DNA of 10,081 nucleotides from an uncultured Corynebacterium sp. (GTDB lineage: Bacteria > Actinomycetota > Actinomycetes > Mycobacteriales > Mycobacteriaceae), in NCBI RefSeq assembly GCF_943914015.1, contig NZ_CALUAK010000095.1, positions 1 to 10,081 of the forward strand. Direction: 5' to 3'. The notes below the pieces were generated by a model. The model saw nothing but the letters and a program-made list of their open reading frames with translations. It ran no database searches and was not told the DNA's origin. Of this stretch, positions 1 through 5,934 are shown piece after piece. Numbering within the stretch: position 1 is the first letter of the stretch; the number at the start of each line of letters is the position of its first letter. The translations under genes were made by a program, and so were the position numbers.

Positions 1-711
1 ACCGGGACCCGGGTACTGCGTGTGCTTCTGGAACCAAACCAGTGCAACGTGAGCCGCGATCAGAGCAAGAATGATCCCCGGGACGAGGAGCACGTGTGCA
101 ATGTAGAAGCGGTCCAGCATGAGGTCGGACGGGAAGTCGCCACCAAAGATGAACCAGTGCGTCCACGTACCGATGATCGGCAGGGACAGGATGATCGCGG
201 ACATGATTCGCAGACCAACACCGGAAAGCAGGTCGTCCGGGAGGGAGTAACCCATGAAGCCCTCAACCATGCAGAGGAGCAGCAGGGTGACACCGATGAG
301 CCAGTTGGCCTCACGCGGACGGCGGAATGCGCCGGTGAAGAAGATGCGGAACATGTGGACGAAAATGGCAACGCTGAAGAGCAGTGCTGCCCAGTGGTGC
401 ATCTGACGAATAAACAGACCACCACGAACCTCGAAGGAGAGGTTCAGGGCCGTCTCGTAGGCGCGAGACATCTCAACGCCGTTGAGCGGTGCGTAGGCAC
501 CATCGTAGATAACCTTCGTGATGGAAGGATCGAAGAACAGTGCCAAGTAGATACCGGTCAGCAGGAGCACGATGAAGGCGTAAAGCGCGATCTCACCGAG
601 CATGAAGGACCAGTGGGTGGGGAACACCTTATTGATGTTCGTCCGAATGAAACCTGCGGCACCGTAGCGTTCGTCGACGGCACGCGCACGGGTAGCTAGC
701 TTGTTACTCAT
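1..711 (-). CDS. qcrB: Cytochrome bc1 complex cytochrome b subunit QcrB (N-terminal 237 codons, cut by window edge)
   Basis: This is the membrane cytochrome b of the menaquinol:cytochrome c oxidoreductase (complex III part of the bc1-aa3 supercomplex). It oxidises menaquinol and carries the two b hemes. The reading frame is open from the ATG at 711 to the window edge, so the C-terminal part, including the PEWY-type Qo motif, lies outside. Visible features are a first helix at about residues 37-59, the heme-binding helix with His105/His106 and His119, the Qo-side segment GYSLPDDLL (154-162), and a second heme helix with His206 and His221. The second His pair is 15 residues apart, against 14 for the first, a spacing I associate with cytochrome b6-like proteins. 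The start codon overlaps the qcrA stop as ATGA, which implies translational coupling. It is the last visible gene of ctaE-qcrCAB. Identity is very secure. Confidence 0.96.
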   Translation of the reverse strand, partial: MSNKLATRARAVDERYGAAGFIRTNINKVFPTHWSFMLGEIALYAFIVLLLTGIYLALFFDPSITKVIYDGAYAPLNGVEMSRAYETALNLSFEVRGGLFIRQMHHWAALLFSVAIFVHMFRIFFTGAFRRPREANWLIGVTLLLLCMVEGFMGYSLPDDLLSGVGLRIMSAIILSLPIIGTWTHWFIFGGDFPSDLMLDRFYIAHVLLVPGIILALIAAHVALVWFQKHTQYPGPG

Positions 712-1919
712 GACTCACGCTCCCAGAAGGCCGGGCCTACCGGCTCGCTGAAGTTCCTCGTAGCAACGAGGTAGCCTTCCTCGTCCACCGTGATCGGCAG
801 CTGAGGCAGGGCACGTGCGGCGGGGCCGAATACCGGCTTGCCGTAGTGCAAGGCATCGAATTGTGACTGGTGACACGGGCACAGGATGCGGTTGGTCTGC
901 GCCTCGTACAAAGACGTCGGGCAACCAATGTGCGTGCAGATCTTGGAGTAGGCGTAGTAATCGCCGAAGTGGTAATCCTCCTGCCCCTCGCGCTCAACGA
1001 CGCGGTTGGCATCCTCACTGCGGAGGCGAATCAGCATGACGGCGTTGCGCGGACCGTGGATGGAGTGCATGTGCTGCTCGTAAACATCCTTGGTCTTGTC
1101 ACCGTGGCGGATAACGTCCTCGGGCAGAAGCGGGAAGACCGTCTCCATGCCACCTGCGGCGAGATCCTCAGGGCGGACGCGGACGAGTCGAGCCAGACCA
1201 TTCGTGTGGTAGTGGCCGTGTTCATCCTTTTCCGCTGCAATACCGGTATCGCGAGCGAGGTAGAGCTTTTCAACCTCGGGGGTGTCGAGCAGGGACCAAC
1301 CAGAGGTCCACAGCGTACCGTCACCCTGGATACCCAGCTTGCCGGGCCTCCACGGATTCTTAATCATTCCGCCGAGCGGGGCAATGATGGAGATACCTGC
1401 GAGGACTGCACCGGTACCGAACAGGCCCTTAAGCACCTTGCGACGTCCGAGGGAGGAGGTCTCCCAGGAATCGTTGAGCAGGGCGGTCAGGGTGCGCTGA
1501 TCAACCTCATCCGACGGGCCATCGTGGCGCTCCTGCACCGCGATCTCCTCGGGGATGAAGCGCTTGATGTACAGCGCGGTGGCGATTGCCAGAGAAAGGA
1601 TGGAAAGACCCATCGTCGCGCCGAGCATCGGCGTGTACATGGTGTACCAACCCAAGCCCTCCTGGCCCAGGCCCTTGTACTCCCACGGCCAGAAGAGGTA
1701 AATAGCGAGGAAGGCAAGTGCGCAGATGATGCCGAGCACAAGCCAGAAACCGACGAGGCGGGAAGCACGCTTTTCAGCCGGATCGTTCGGGATCGGGAAG
1801 CGCTCCTTGCGGTAGGCAATGGTAACGCCATCCATCTCGGTTCCGAGGCGGGCCAGGTCTTCCTGCGACATGTTCTTCAGTTCCTCGGAACTGTACTGAT
1901 TATTTACTGTGTGACTCAT
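708..1919 (-). CDS. qcrA: Rieske iron-sulfur subunit of cytochrome bc1 complex QcrA
   Basis: The product (403 aa) carries the 2Fe-2S cluster that moves electrons from menaquinol at QcrB to the diheme cytochrome QcrC. The cluster motifs are CTHIGC (Cys328, His330, Cys333) and CPCH (Cys347, Cys349, His350). Cys328, His330, Cys347 and His350 would be the ligands, and Cys333/Cys349 the disulfide. Unlike the single-helix mitochondrial protein, it has three hydrophobic segments (about 55-76, 97-119 and 166-186), the actinobacterial architecture. A twin-arginine motif, GRRKVLKG (158-165), precedes the third segment, fitting Tat export of the folded cluster domain. I chose the ATG at 1919 over an in-frame ATG at 1976 because it overlaps the qcrC stop as ATGA and has a GGAAG ribosome-binding site a few bases upstream. 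The 1976 start would add 19 atypical residues inside qcrC. Confidence 0.97.
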   Translation of the reverse strand: MSHTVNNQYSSEELKNMSQEDLARLGTEMDGVTIAYRKERFPIPNDPAEKRASRLVGFWLVLGIICALAFLAIYLFWPWEYKGLGQEGLGWYTMYTPMLGATMGLSILSLAIATALYIKRFIPEEIAVQERHDGPSDEVDQRTLTALLNDSWETSSLGRRKVLKGLFGTGAVLAGISIIAPLGGMIKNPWRPGKLGIQGDGTLWTSGWSLLDTPEVEKLYLARDTGIAAEKDEHGHYHTNGLARLVRVRPEDLAAGGMETVFPLLPEDVIRHGDKTKDVYEQHMHSIHGPRNAVMLIRLRSEDANRVVEREGQEDYHFGDYYAYSKICTHIGCPTSLYEAQTNRILCPCHQSQFDALHYGKPVFGPAARALPQLPITVDEEGYLVATRNFSEPVGPAFWERES

Positions 1920-2803
1920 GAGCGGCTTCCAATCCACATCGTGAAGCAGACAAGGACGGTAATGCCGACGATCCACATCATCATGCCCTCAGTCACGGGG
2001 CCGAGACCACCAATGGACCAACCGCCGGGATTCGGCGTTTCCTTAGCTGACTTAATGTAAGCGATGATGTCCTTCTTCTCGTTCTCGCTCAGTTGGCGAT
2101 CGGAGAACTTGGGCATGTTCTGCGGACCGGTCAGCATGGCCTGGTACAGCTCCTGCTCGTTGGCAGGATCAAGACCGGGGGCGTACTTACCGGAGGAAAG
2201 CGCTCCGCCACGACCAGTGAAGTTGTGGCAGGACGCACAGTTCATACGGAACAGTTCAGAACCGCGGGCGACATCCTCGGGGTGAATCTCACCGTCAACA
2301 GTCGAAGCGCCACGGAGGGACTCCATGGCGATCGAGCCATCTTCGTTCCGCTTCAGCTCGGGGCCGCCACCATTGGCGGCAACGAAAGCGGCGAGGGCCA
2401 TCGTCTGCGACTCATTAAATTTAGCGGGCTTGCGGGCTGCCTGTGCCTCGTTGCGGAGCATCGGCATGCGGCCGGAGTGAACCTGGAAGTAGGTTGCACC
2501 CTCGCCGACACCGATCAGTGAAGGTCCGCGATCCGCGACACCCTGGAGGTTGGCACCGTGGCAGTACACACAAGTCGTCTCGTAGAGGGACTTGCCCTCA
2601 ACAATGAGCGCCTGCGTATCCTGCTGCGCGGTGGCAACCTGAGCATCGGGAGTCAGGGCACTAGCCAGCAAACCAGCGCTGGAGAGACCGACGGTGAGGG
2701 CAAGTCCGCCAGCGGCGGTGCGCCTCATCTTCCGACGGCCCCGTACCTTTTTCGCTTTCTCGGCGGCTGCCGAGTCAGCGTTACGTGGTGTGGTATCCAT
2801 CAT
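1916..2803 (-). CDS. qcrC: Diheme cytochrome c1 subunit QcrC
   Basis: The product (295 aa) is the membrane-anchored cytochrome cc of the actinobacterial bc1 complex. It has two CxxCH heme c sites, CVYCH (78-82) and CASCH (189-193), likely with axial methionines in RMPM (112-115) and QNMPKF (228-233). Two c hemes let it pass electrons directly to CuA of CtaC, replacing a soluble cytochrome c. The N-terminus is strongly basic (residues 16-28) and followed by a hydrophobic stretch (about 29-50) that exports the domain. A C-terminal helix (about 273-291) anchors it. The start is ambiguous by one codon: two ATGs are adjacent at 2803 and 2800. The purine-rich AAAAGGG lies only two bases before the first and five before the second, so the second may be used in vivo. 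The stop overlaps the qcrA start. The gene follows ctaE after a 96-nt gap that contains a hairpin. Confidence 0.96.
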   Translation of the reverse strand: MMDTTPRNADSAAAEKAKKVRGRRKMRRTAAGGLALTVGLSSAGLLASALTPDAQVATAQQDTQALIVEGKSLYETTCVYCHGANLQGVADRGPSLIGVGEGATYFQVHSGRMPMLRNEAQAARKPAKFNESQTMALAAFVAANGGGPELKRNEDGSIAMESLRGASTVDGEIHPEDVARGSELFRMNCASCHNFTGRGGALSSGKYAPGLDPANEQELYQAMLTGPQNMPKFSDRQLSENEKKDIIAYIKSAKETPNPGGWSIGGLGPVTEGMMMWIVGITVLVCFTMWIGSRS

Positions 2804-2853
2804 TTCCCTTTTAACTCGTATGGAAAGTGAATGGCTGTAGGCCGAAATCGCAC

Positions 2854-2878
2854 CTTCGGAGGAGATTCTCTTCCGAAG
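2854..2878 (-). promoter_or_regulatory. 11-bp hairpin in the ctaE-qcrC junction
   Basis: CTTCGGA (2854-2860) pairs perfectly with TCCGAAG (2872-2878). The helix extends inward by a G-U pair and three Watson-Crick pairs to a 3-nt loop. It begins 21 nt after the ctaE stop on the transcribed strand and is not followed by a U tract, so it looks more like an mRNA-stability or processing element, or a partial attenuator, than a full terminator. Function is inferred only; the pairing is seen directly. Confidence 0.6.
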
Positions 2879-2899
2879 ACCTCAAACGACCAGTACGGC

Positions 2900-3520
2900 C
2901 TACTGAATGAAGTAAATAGTGGTGAACAGACCGATCCAAACAACGTCAACGAAGTGCCAGTAGTAGGACACCACCATTGCGGCCGTTGCCTGGGCCGGAG
3001 TGAACTTGGCTAGCGATACGCGGGTAAGAACCACGACGAACGCAAGAACGCCGGCCAACACGTGAGCCGCGTGGAAGCCCGTGGTGATGAAAAACACCGA
3101 GCCGTAAACGCTGCTCTGAATGGTCAGGCCGTGGCCAACGAGCGTTATGTACTCCGTCATCTGACCGACAAGGAAGATCGCTCCCATAACGGTCGAGAGG
3201 AGGTACCAACGACGGAGGCCAAAGACATCTCCACGTTCAGCGGCAAACACGCCCATCTGTGCGGTGAACGAACTTGCCACCAGGATGACCGTGATTGTCA
3301 GGGCAAACGGCACGTTCAAGTGAGCCGGGCCGTACTCCCATGTACCGCTCTTAAGGCCGTTTGCTCGCGAGACGAAGTACATCGCGAACAAACCAGCAAA
3401 GAACATTAACTCTTGAGACAGGAACACAACGGTGCCGACGCTGACCATATTCGGACGGTTCAGCGCCGCAACACGCCGTGGTGCTGCCGTATTATTTCCA
3501 ACTGCGCTTGTCACAACCAT
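2900..3520 (-). CDS. ctaE: Cytochrome aa3 oxidase subunit III CtaE
   Basis: Subunit III of the aa3-type cytochrome c oxidase is a heme-free membrane subunit that stabilises subunit I. The 206-residue protein shows five hydrophobic segments (about 28-50, 68-92, 105-123, 138-165 and 184-204), matching the short five-helix bacterial form. Family hallmarks are SQELMFFAG (35-43), EYITLVGHGLTIQSS (123-137), GFHAAHV (148-154) and the C-terminal YWHFVDVVW (187-195). It is the first gene of the leftward ctaE-qcrCAB operon. The start is less certain than the identity. No good ribosome-binding site lies just before the ATG at 3520; the nearest purine-rich stretch is near 3537-3544. The third codon is a GTG at 3514 that would give MTSAVG, close to what I remember for corynebacterial homologues. 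The paired catalytic subunit gene ctaD is not in the window. Confidence 0.95.
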   Translation of the reverse strand: MVVTSAVGNNTAAPRRVAALNRPNMVSVGTVVFLSQELMFFAGLFAMYFVSRANGLKSGTWEYGPAHLNVPFALTITVILVASSFTAQMGVFAAERGDVFGLRRWYLLSTVMGAIFLVGQMTEYITLVGHGLTIQSSVYGSVFFITTGFHAAHVLAGVLAFVVVLTRVSLAKFTPAQATAAMVVSYYWHFVDVVWIGLFTTIYFIQ

Positions 3521-3695
3521 TAGTATTGTCGATTCTCACCCCTAATTCGACCTGCTCCACCCTCCCCCGCAGACCTAATCTCAACGAAAGTTGCATGCCC
3601 GTTTGACCGTCTATTCCCCACCCGTTTTTTAGTTTCACTAAGGAACTTTTTTCACTTCTTCACGACTCTTTCATTCCCCCAGCTAAAAGGGACGC

Positions 3696-3715
3696 ACGAG
3701 CGCCCGCTCGTTTTT
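3696..3715 (+). terminator. Small hairpin followed by T run, plus-strand orientation
   Basis: ACGAGC (3696-3701) and GCTCGT (3706-3711) form a 6-bp stem with a 4-nt loop, followed by TTTT. Read on the plus strand this has the form of an intrinsic terminator, but no plus-strand gene lies to its left; ctaE and qcrCAB are read the other way. It could end an unannotated or antisense transcript, or be fortuitous. Confidence 0.3.
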
Positions 3716-3784
3716 GGCGCCTTTGAACTAGTCCAATTTGCTCGCCGCACCCGCACAAAACACCAATATTTTCGCCTAATATGA

Positions 3785-3800
3785 TGTGATATTTCTCACA
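3785..3800. promoter_or_regulatory. GlxR (CRP-type) operator upstream of ctaE
   Basis: The sequence TGTGATATTTCTCACA is a perfect match to the CRP/GlxR consensus TGTGA-N6-TCACA. It lies 265 nt upstream of the ctaE start. GlxR is the cAMP-binding global regulator of corynebacteria, and from memory it has been reported to bind in front of the bc1-aa3 genes in C. glutamicum. Whether it activates or represses here cannot be read from the sequence, because the transcription start is not identified. Confidence 0.75.
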
Positions 3801-3838
3801 AAGCCATTTTGAGCTATTTGCCCCAACTCAAACTTTCG

Positions 3839-3864
3839 TTTACCCCACCTCTACCAGGCATTTT
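3839..3864. repeat. Shared upstream words, copy at ctaE
   Basis: TTTACCCCACCTCT (3839-3852) and CAGGCATTTT (3855-3864) both recur exactly in the ctaC/ltsA intergenic region, in the opposite order and touching each other (5912-5934). The copy here lies about 40 nt upstream of the GlxR-type site relative to ctaE. Role unknown. Confidence 0.6.
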
Positions 3865-3894
3865 CCCCGCTAGTTCCCTCCGCCTTACCCCCAT

Positions 3895-3907
3895 AGAAAT
3901 TATTTCT
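3895..3907. repeat. 13-bp inverted repeat
   Basis: AGAAAT and ATTTCT flank a single central T, giving a perfect AT-rich palindrome between the ctaF terminator and the GlxR-type site. It could be an operator half of the ctaE control region. No regulator can be assigned from the sequence. Confidence 0.4.
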
Positions 3908-3942
3908 GACGGCCGGGAACTATTTCGGCTTTGACACGACAT

Positions 3943-3966
3943 AGCCCCCGCCGAGTGGCGGGGGCT
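3943..3966 (-). terminator. Terminator hairpin after ctaF
   Basis: AGCCCCCGCC (3943-3952) pairs perfectly with GGCGGGGGCT (3957-3966) around a 4-nt loop, a very stable 10-bp GC-rich stem. It starts 58 nt beyond the ctaF stop on the minus strand. The bases that follow on that strand (ATGTCGTG) are not T-rich, so this is a hairpin without a U tract. The most likely role is to end or attenuate the ctaC-ctaF transcript before ctaE. Confidence 0.7.
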
Positions 3967-4024
3967 TAAAACCTAAGGAGTTCATCCGCTGGAGCGGACA
4001 GCACCTAGCTCACACTAACAGGTA

Positions 4025-4456
4025 CTAGTGGCTTTCCTTCGGAATGCCGTACTGCAGGTTGAGCTTGAATGTCGTGAAGATGAGAAGCACGGCACCCAGA
4101 ACAATGAGCCAGTAATGCATGTAGATAATGCCCAGGCCGAGGACGAGAATCGAACCAGACATTGCGATCGGCCAAATGGAGCCCGTGGAGAAGAAGCCGT
4201 AGGTACCGGCTGCATCCTCGATCTCTGCATCCTCCCAGTCCTCCGGGAGAACGTCTTGGCGAGCCTCGGTGAAGTGGAAGTAGGCGCCGAGCATGAGGGT
4301 CATGAGCGCGGAGACCACTAGTGCAGTACCGCCGGCCCACTCGATGCCAGTGTGGTAGCCAGCATCCTCAACGTATTTCACGGCGAAGAAGTAGATGAGG
4401 GCCATGACCACAAGGAATACGGTCAAGCTGTAGAAAATTTTTGCTGTACTCTTCAT
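4025..4456 (-). CDS. ctaF: Cytochrome aa3 oxidase subunit IV CtaF
   Basis: CtaF is the small fourth subunit of the actinobacterial aa3 oxidase, found in the bc1-aa3 supercomplex and needed for its stable assembly. The product is 143 aa, the length I recall for C. glutamicum. It has four hydrophobic segments: about 7-27, 43-62, 96-113 and 114-133. An acidic loop, EARQDVLPEDWEDAEIEDAAG (64-84), separates the two helix pairs, and the C-terminus is KLNLQYGIPKESH. No catalytic or metal-binding residues are expected. The ATG at 4456 is preceded by purine-rich GAAAGGG and AGAAGA. The gene starts 19 nt after the ctaC stop, so the two are surely co-transcribed. A strong hairpin follows the stop codon. 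Confidence 0.95.
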   Translation of the reverse strand: MKSTAKIFYSLTVFLVVMALIYFFAVKYVEDAGYHTGIEWAGGTALVVSALMTLMLGAYFHFTEARQDVLPEDWEDAEIEDAAGTYGFFSTGSIWPIAMSGSILVLGLGIIYMHYWLIVLGAVLLIFTTFKLNLQYGIPKESH

Positions 4457-4475
4457 TGTCTTCTACTGCCCTTTC

Positions 4476-5615
4476 TTATTTGCTTGCCGCGTAGTCGAAG
4501 GTGTTGTCACCATCACGAGTTCCGTCACGCTCAGTGAGGAACGGGTGGGTGCTGGTGGCGTACGGAGCCTCGCCAATAGCCTCGAGAGCCTCAGAGTTCG
4601 GAGCCTCGGGGTTATTGTTACGGAACTTCAGGTAGTCACGGAACTTATCCGGGGACACAACGCGAACCTCGAAGTTCATCATGGCGTGGTAGGTACCGCA
4701 CATCTCGGCACAGCGACCAACGAAGGCACCTTCTTCTTCGATCTTTTCAATCTGGAAGCGGTTGTTGGAGTTGTTGGCCTCCGGGTTGGCGTAGACGTCG
4801 CGCTTGAAGAGGAACTCCGGCACCCAGAAGGAATGGGAGACATCTGCAGAAGCGAGGCGGAACTCAACCGGGGTCTGGCTCGGAACGACGAGAACCGGAA
4901 CCTCGTTGGAGCTACCCTTGGTCTCGATCTTGTTGTAGTGGAGGTAGGAACGGTCATCACGGGACTTGCCGTGAACCGGGCCACCCCATTGGTATTCCTC
5001 ACCATTCGGGAGGTTCTTCGTCTTGATGTCGCCGTTAGCGTCGCGCTCGTAGGCAGAAGACTCAGCAGCCTTGGTTGCTTCCTCGTCGGTGCCAACGTAA
5101 TCCTGACCCGTCGGGGAAAGTTCTGCAGCGACGTTGGCGTATCCGAACTTCCAGTTCCACTGGAAGCCAGTGACATCAACCGTCACCTTCGGGTTCTTAT
5201 CCAGGGCGTTAACCTGGTCCTGAGCCTGAACCGTGAAGAAGAACAGCACGGACACGATGGTGATCGGGATGATTGTGAGCACGATCTCCAGCGGGATGTT
5301 GTACTGCAGCTGCTTCGGGAGCTCGCCCTTGCCAGCCTTCTTAGCGCGCTTGGCAGTGTTGAAGAAAACGTTCCACAGCATCAGGGCCCACATGATGATG
5401 CCGATTGTCCAGGCGGTTACCCAAACCCAGACCCAGAAGTTACCAACAGAAGTTGCCTCCGGCGTGATGCCTTCCGGCCAGCCCATGCGCAGGAACTTGC
5501 CCACAGCGCCGCCAGGAGGAGTTACATCACAGCCAGCGAGCGCAAAGCCGCTGGCACCAAGCATTCCAGCCAGCAGCATTTTGCGGCCAAAACCGCGCTT
5601 CTTTCGCTGTTCCAC
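4476..5615 (-). CDS. ctaC: Cytochrome aa3 oxidase subunit II CtaC (CuA lipoprotein)
   Basis: Subunit II takes electrons from QcrC through its binuclear CuA centre and passes them to heme a in subunit I. The 379-residue protein begins with a basic, then hydrophobic, signal sequence ending in the lipobox LAGC (Cys29), so it is probably a lipoprotein. Two membrane helices follow at about 60-86 and 105-130, then QWNWKFGY (152-159), the aromatic electron-entry region. A hydrophilic insert spans about 163-225. CuA ligands are His261 (in SHSFWVPEF), Cys302, Glu304, Cys306, His310 and Met313. A C-terminal tail of about 45 residues follows the cupredoxin fold. I chose the GTG at 5615 because AGGAAGG lies nine bases upstream. 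The in-frame ATG at 5639 lies upstream of that ribosome-binding site and would put the site inside the coding region. Confidence 0.96.
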   Translation of the reverse strand: MEQRKKRGFGRKMLLAGMLGASGFALAGCDVTPPGGAVGKFLRMGWPEGITPEATSVGNFWVWVWVTAWTIGIIMWALMLWNVFFNTAKRAKKAGKGELPKQLQYNIPLEIVLTIIPITIVSVLFFFTVQAQDQVNALDKNPKVTVDVTGFQWNWKFGYANVAAELSPTGQDYVGTDEEATKAAESSAYERDANGDIKTKNLPNGEEYQWGGPVHGKSRDDRSYLHYNKIETKGSSNEVPVLVVPSQTPVEFRLASADVSHSFWVPEFLFKRDVYANPEANNSNNRFQIEKIEEEGAFVGRCAEMCGTYHAMMNFEVRVVSPDKFRDYLKFRNNNPEAPNSEALEAIGEAPYATSTHPFLTERDGTRDGDNTFDYAASK

Positions 5616-5624
5616 GTGTGTCTG

Positions 5625-5631
5625 CCTTCCT
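5625..5631 (-). promoter_or_regulatory. Ribosome-binding site that sets the ctaC start
   Basis: Read on the minus strand this is AGGAAGG, nine bases before the GTG at 5615. It lies downstream of the alternative ATG at 5639 and therefore favours the GTG start. Confidence 0.7.
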
Positions 5632-5669
5632 ATGTACAAAAACTCATAGAACTCTCAAAGGTTCATTTC

Positions 5670-5697
5670 TATCTATGCAGCGTATCGCAAACAGCAA
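5670..5697 (-). promoter_or_regulatory. Weak candidate promoter for ctaC
   Basis: On the minus strand TTGCTG (5697-5692) and TAGATA (5675-5670) are separated by 16 nt and lie about 55 nt upstream of the ctaC GTG. Both hexamers are imperfect against the sigma-A consensus, so this is only a candidate. Confidence 0.25.
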
Positions 5698-5813
5698 GAG
5701 AATCCATACCGTTTACAGGGTGGATTCCCCATCAATCGAAAGTACGTTTTCGCTCTTCACAGACCACGTCCCTGCGGGTTTACAACCCCCCATCACAATC
5801 CCTAGACGTGTAA

Positions 5814-5829
5814 AGTGATCCAGGTCACA
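5814..5829. promoter_or_regulatory. GlxR (CRP-type) operator between ctaC and ltsA
   Basis: AGTGATCCAGGTCACA matches TGTGA-N6-TCACA at every position except the first base. It lies 199 nt upstream of the ctaC start and 355 nt upstream of the ltsA start, so ctaCF is the more likely target. The ctaE operon has a perfect site of the same kind, which supports joint cAMP-GlxR control of both oxidase operons. Confidence 0.72.
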
Positions 5830-5893
5830 AATGTCTCGCCGATCGTCTACCCATGAACGGGTGTAACCCAAAGGTTGAAGGTGTAGCTCCAAG

Positions 5894-5923
5894 GTTGGTT
5901 TTCGCTACCAACAGGCATTTTTT
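5894..5923 (+). terminator. Hairpin followed by six T residues, plus-strand orientation
   Basis: GTTGGT (5894-5899) pairs with ACCAAC (5907-5912) across a 7-nt loop, and a run of six T residues follows at 5918-5923. The form resembles a weak intrinsic terminator on the plus strand, but no plus-strand gene lies upstream. It could stop antisense or pervasive transcription toward ltsA, or be chance. Confidence 0.25.
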
Positions 5924-5934
5924 ACCCCACCTCT
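5912..5934. repeat. Shared upstream words, copy at ctaC/ltsA
   Basis: CAGGCATTTT (5912-5921) and TTTACCCCACCTCT (5921-5934) are exact copies of the two words at 3855-3864 and 3839-3852 upstream of ctaE. Here they overlap by one base and stand in the opposite order. They lie about 80-105 nt upstream of the GlxR-type site relative to ctaC. Role unknown. Confidence 0.6.

Larger units (their letters stand above)
3521..4024. other. Non-coding gap between ctaF and ctaE
   Basis: No convincing gene is present in these roughly 500 bases: frames are short, lack ribosome-binding sites and look unlike their neighbours. The DNA is AT- and pyrimidine-rich on the plus strand compared with the flanking genes. 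It contains the ctaF terminator hairpin (3943-3966), a 13-bp inverted repeat (3895-3907), words shared with the ctaC upstream region (3839-3864), a GlxR-type site (3785-3800) and a plus-strand hairpin with a T run (3696-3715). It must hold the ctaE promoter unless ctaCF transcription reads through. I could not find a convincing -10/-35 pair on the minus strand. Confidence 0.75.

Noticed and set aside
22..699. 225-codon plus-strand open frame opposite qcrB
   Set aside because: The minus strand encodes a convincing cytochrome b with all four heme histidines. The plus-strand product is highly polar and low in information.
1920..1976. Upstream ATG that would extend QcrA by 19 residues
   Set aside because: The extension lies inside qcrC. 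The internal ATG has a ribosome-binding site and the ATGA overlap, and begins at a typical N-terminus.
870..2060. 396-codon plus-strand open frame opposite qcrA
   Set aside because: It is antisense to a clearly recognised gene and its translation matches no family I know. Long open antisense frames are common in codon-biased, GC-rich genes.
3780..3785. TATGAT as a plus-strand -10 element
   Set aside because: No -35 is present at the right distance, no plus-strand gene follows (ctaF onward is antisense), and the hexamer touches the GlxR-type palindrome, which explains the sequence better.
3931..3936. TTGACA as a plus-strand -35 element
   Set aside because: The position 17 nt downstream falls in the ctaF terminator hairpin and shows no -10 sequence.
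4545..5813. 422-codon plus-strand open frame opposite ctaC
   Set aside because: Antisense shadow of ctaC: the minus-strand frame carries the CuA ligands and lipobox, while this one has no recognisable domain and no ribosome-binding site.
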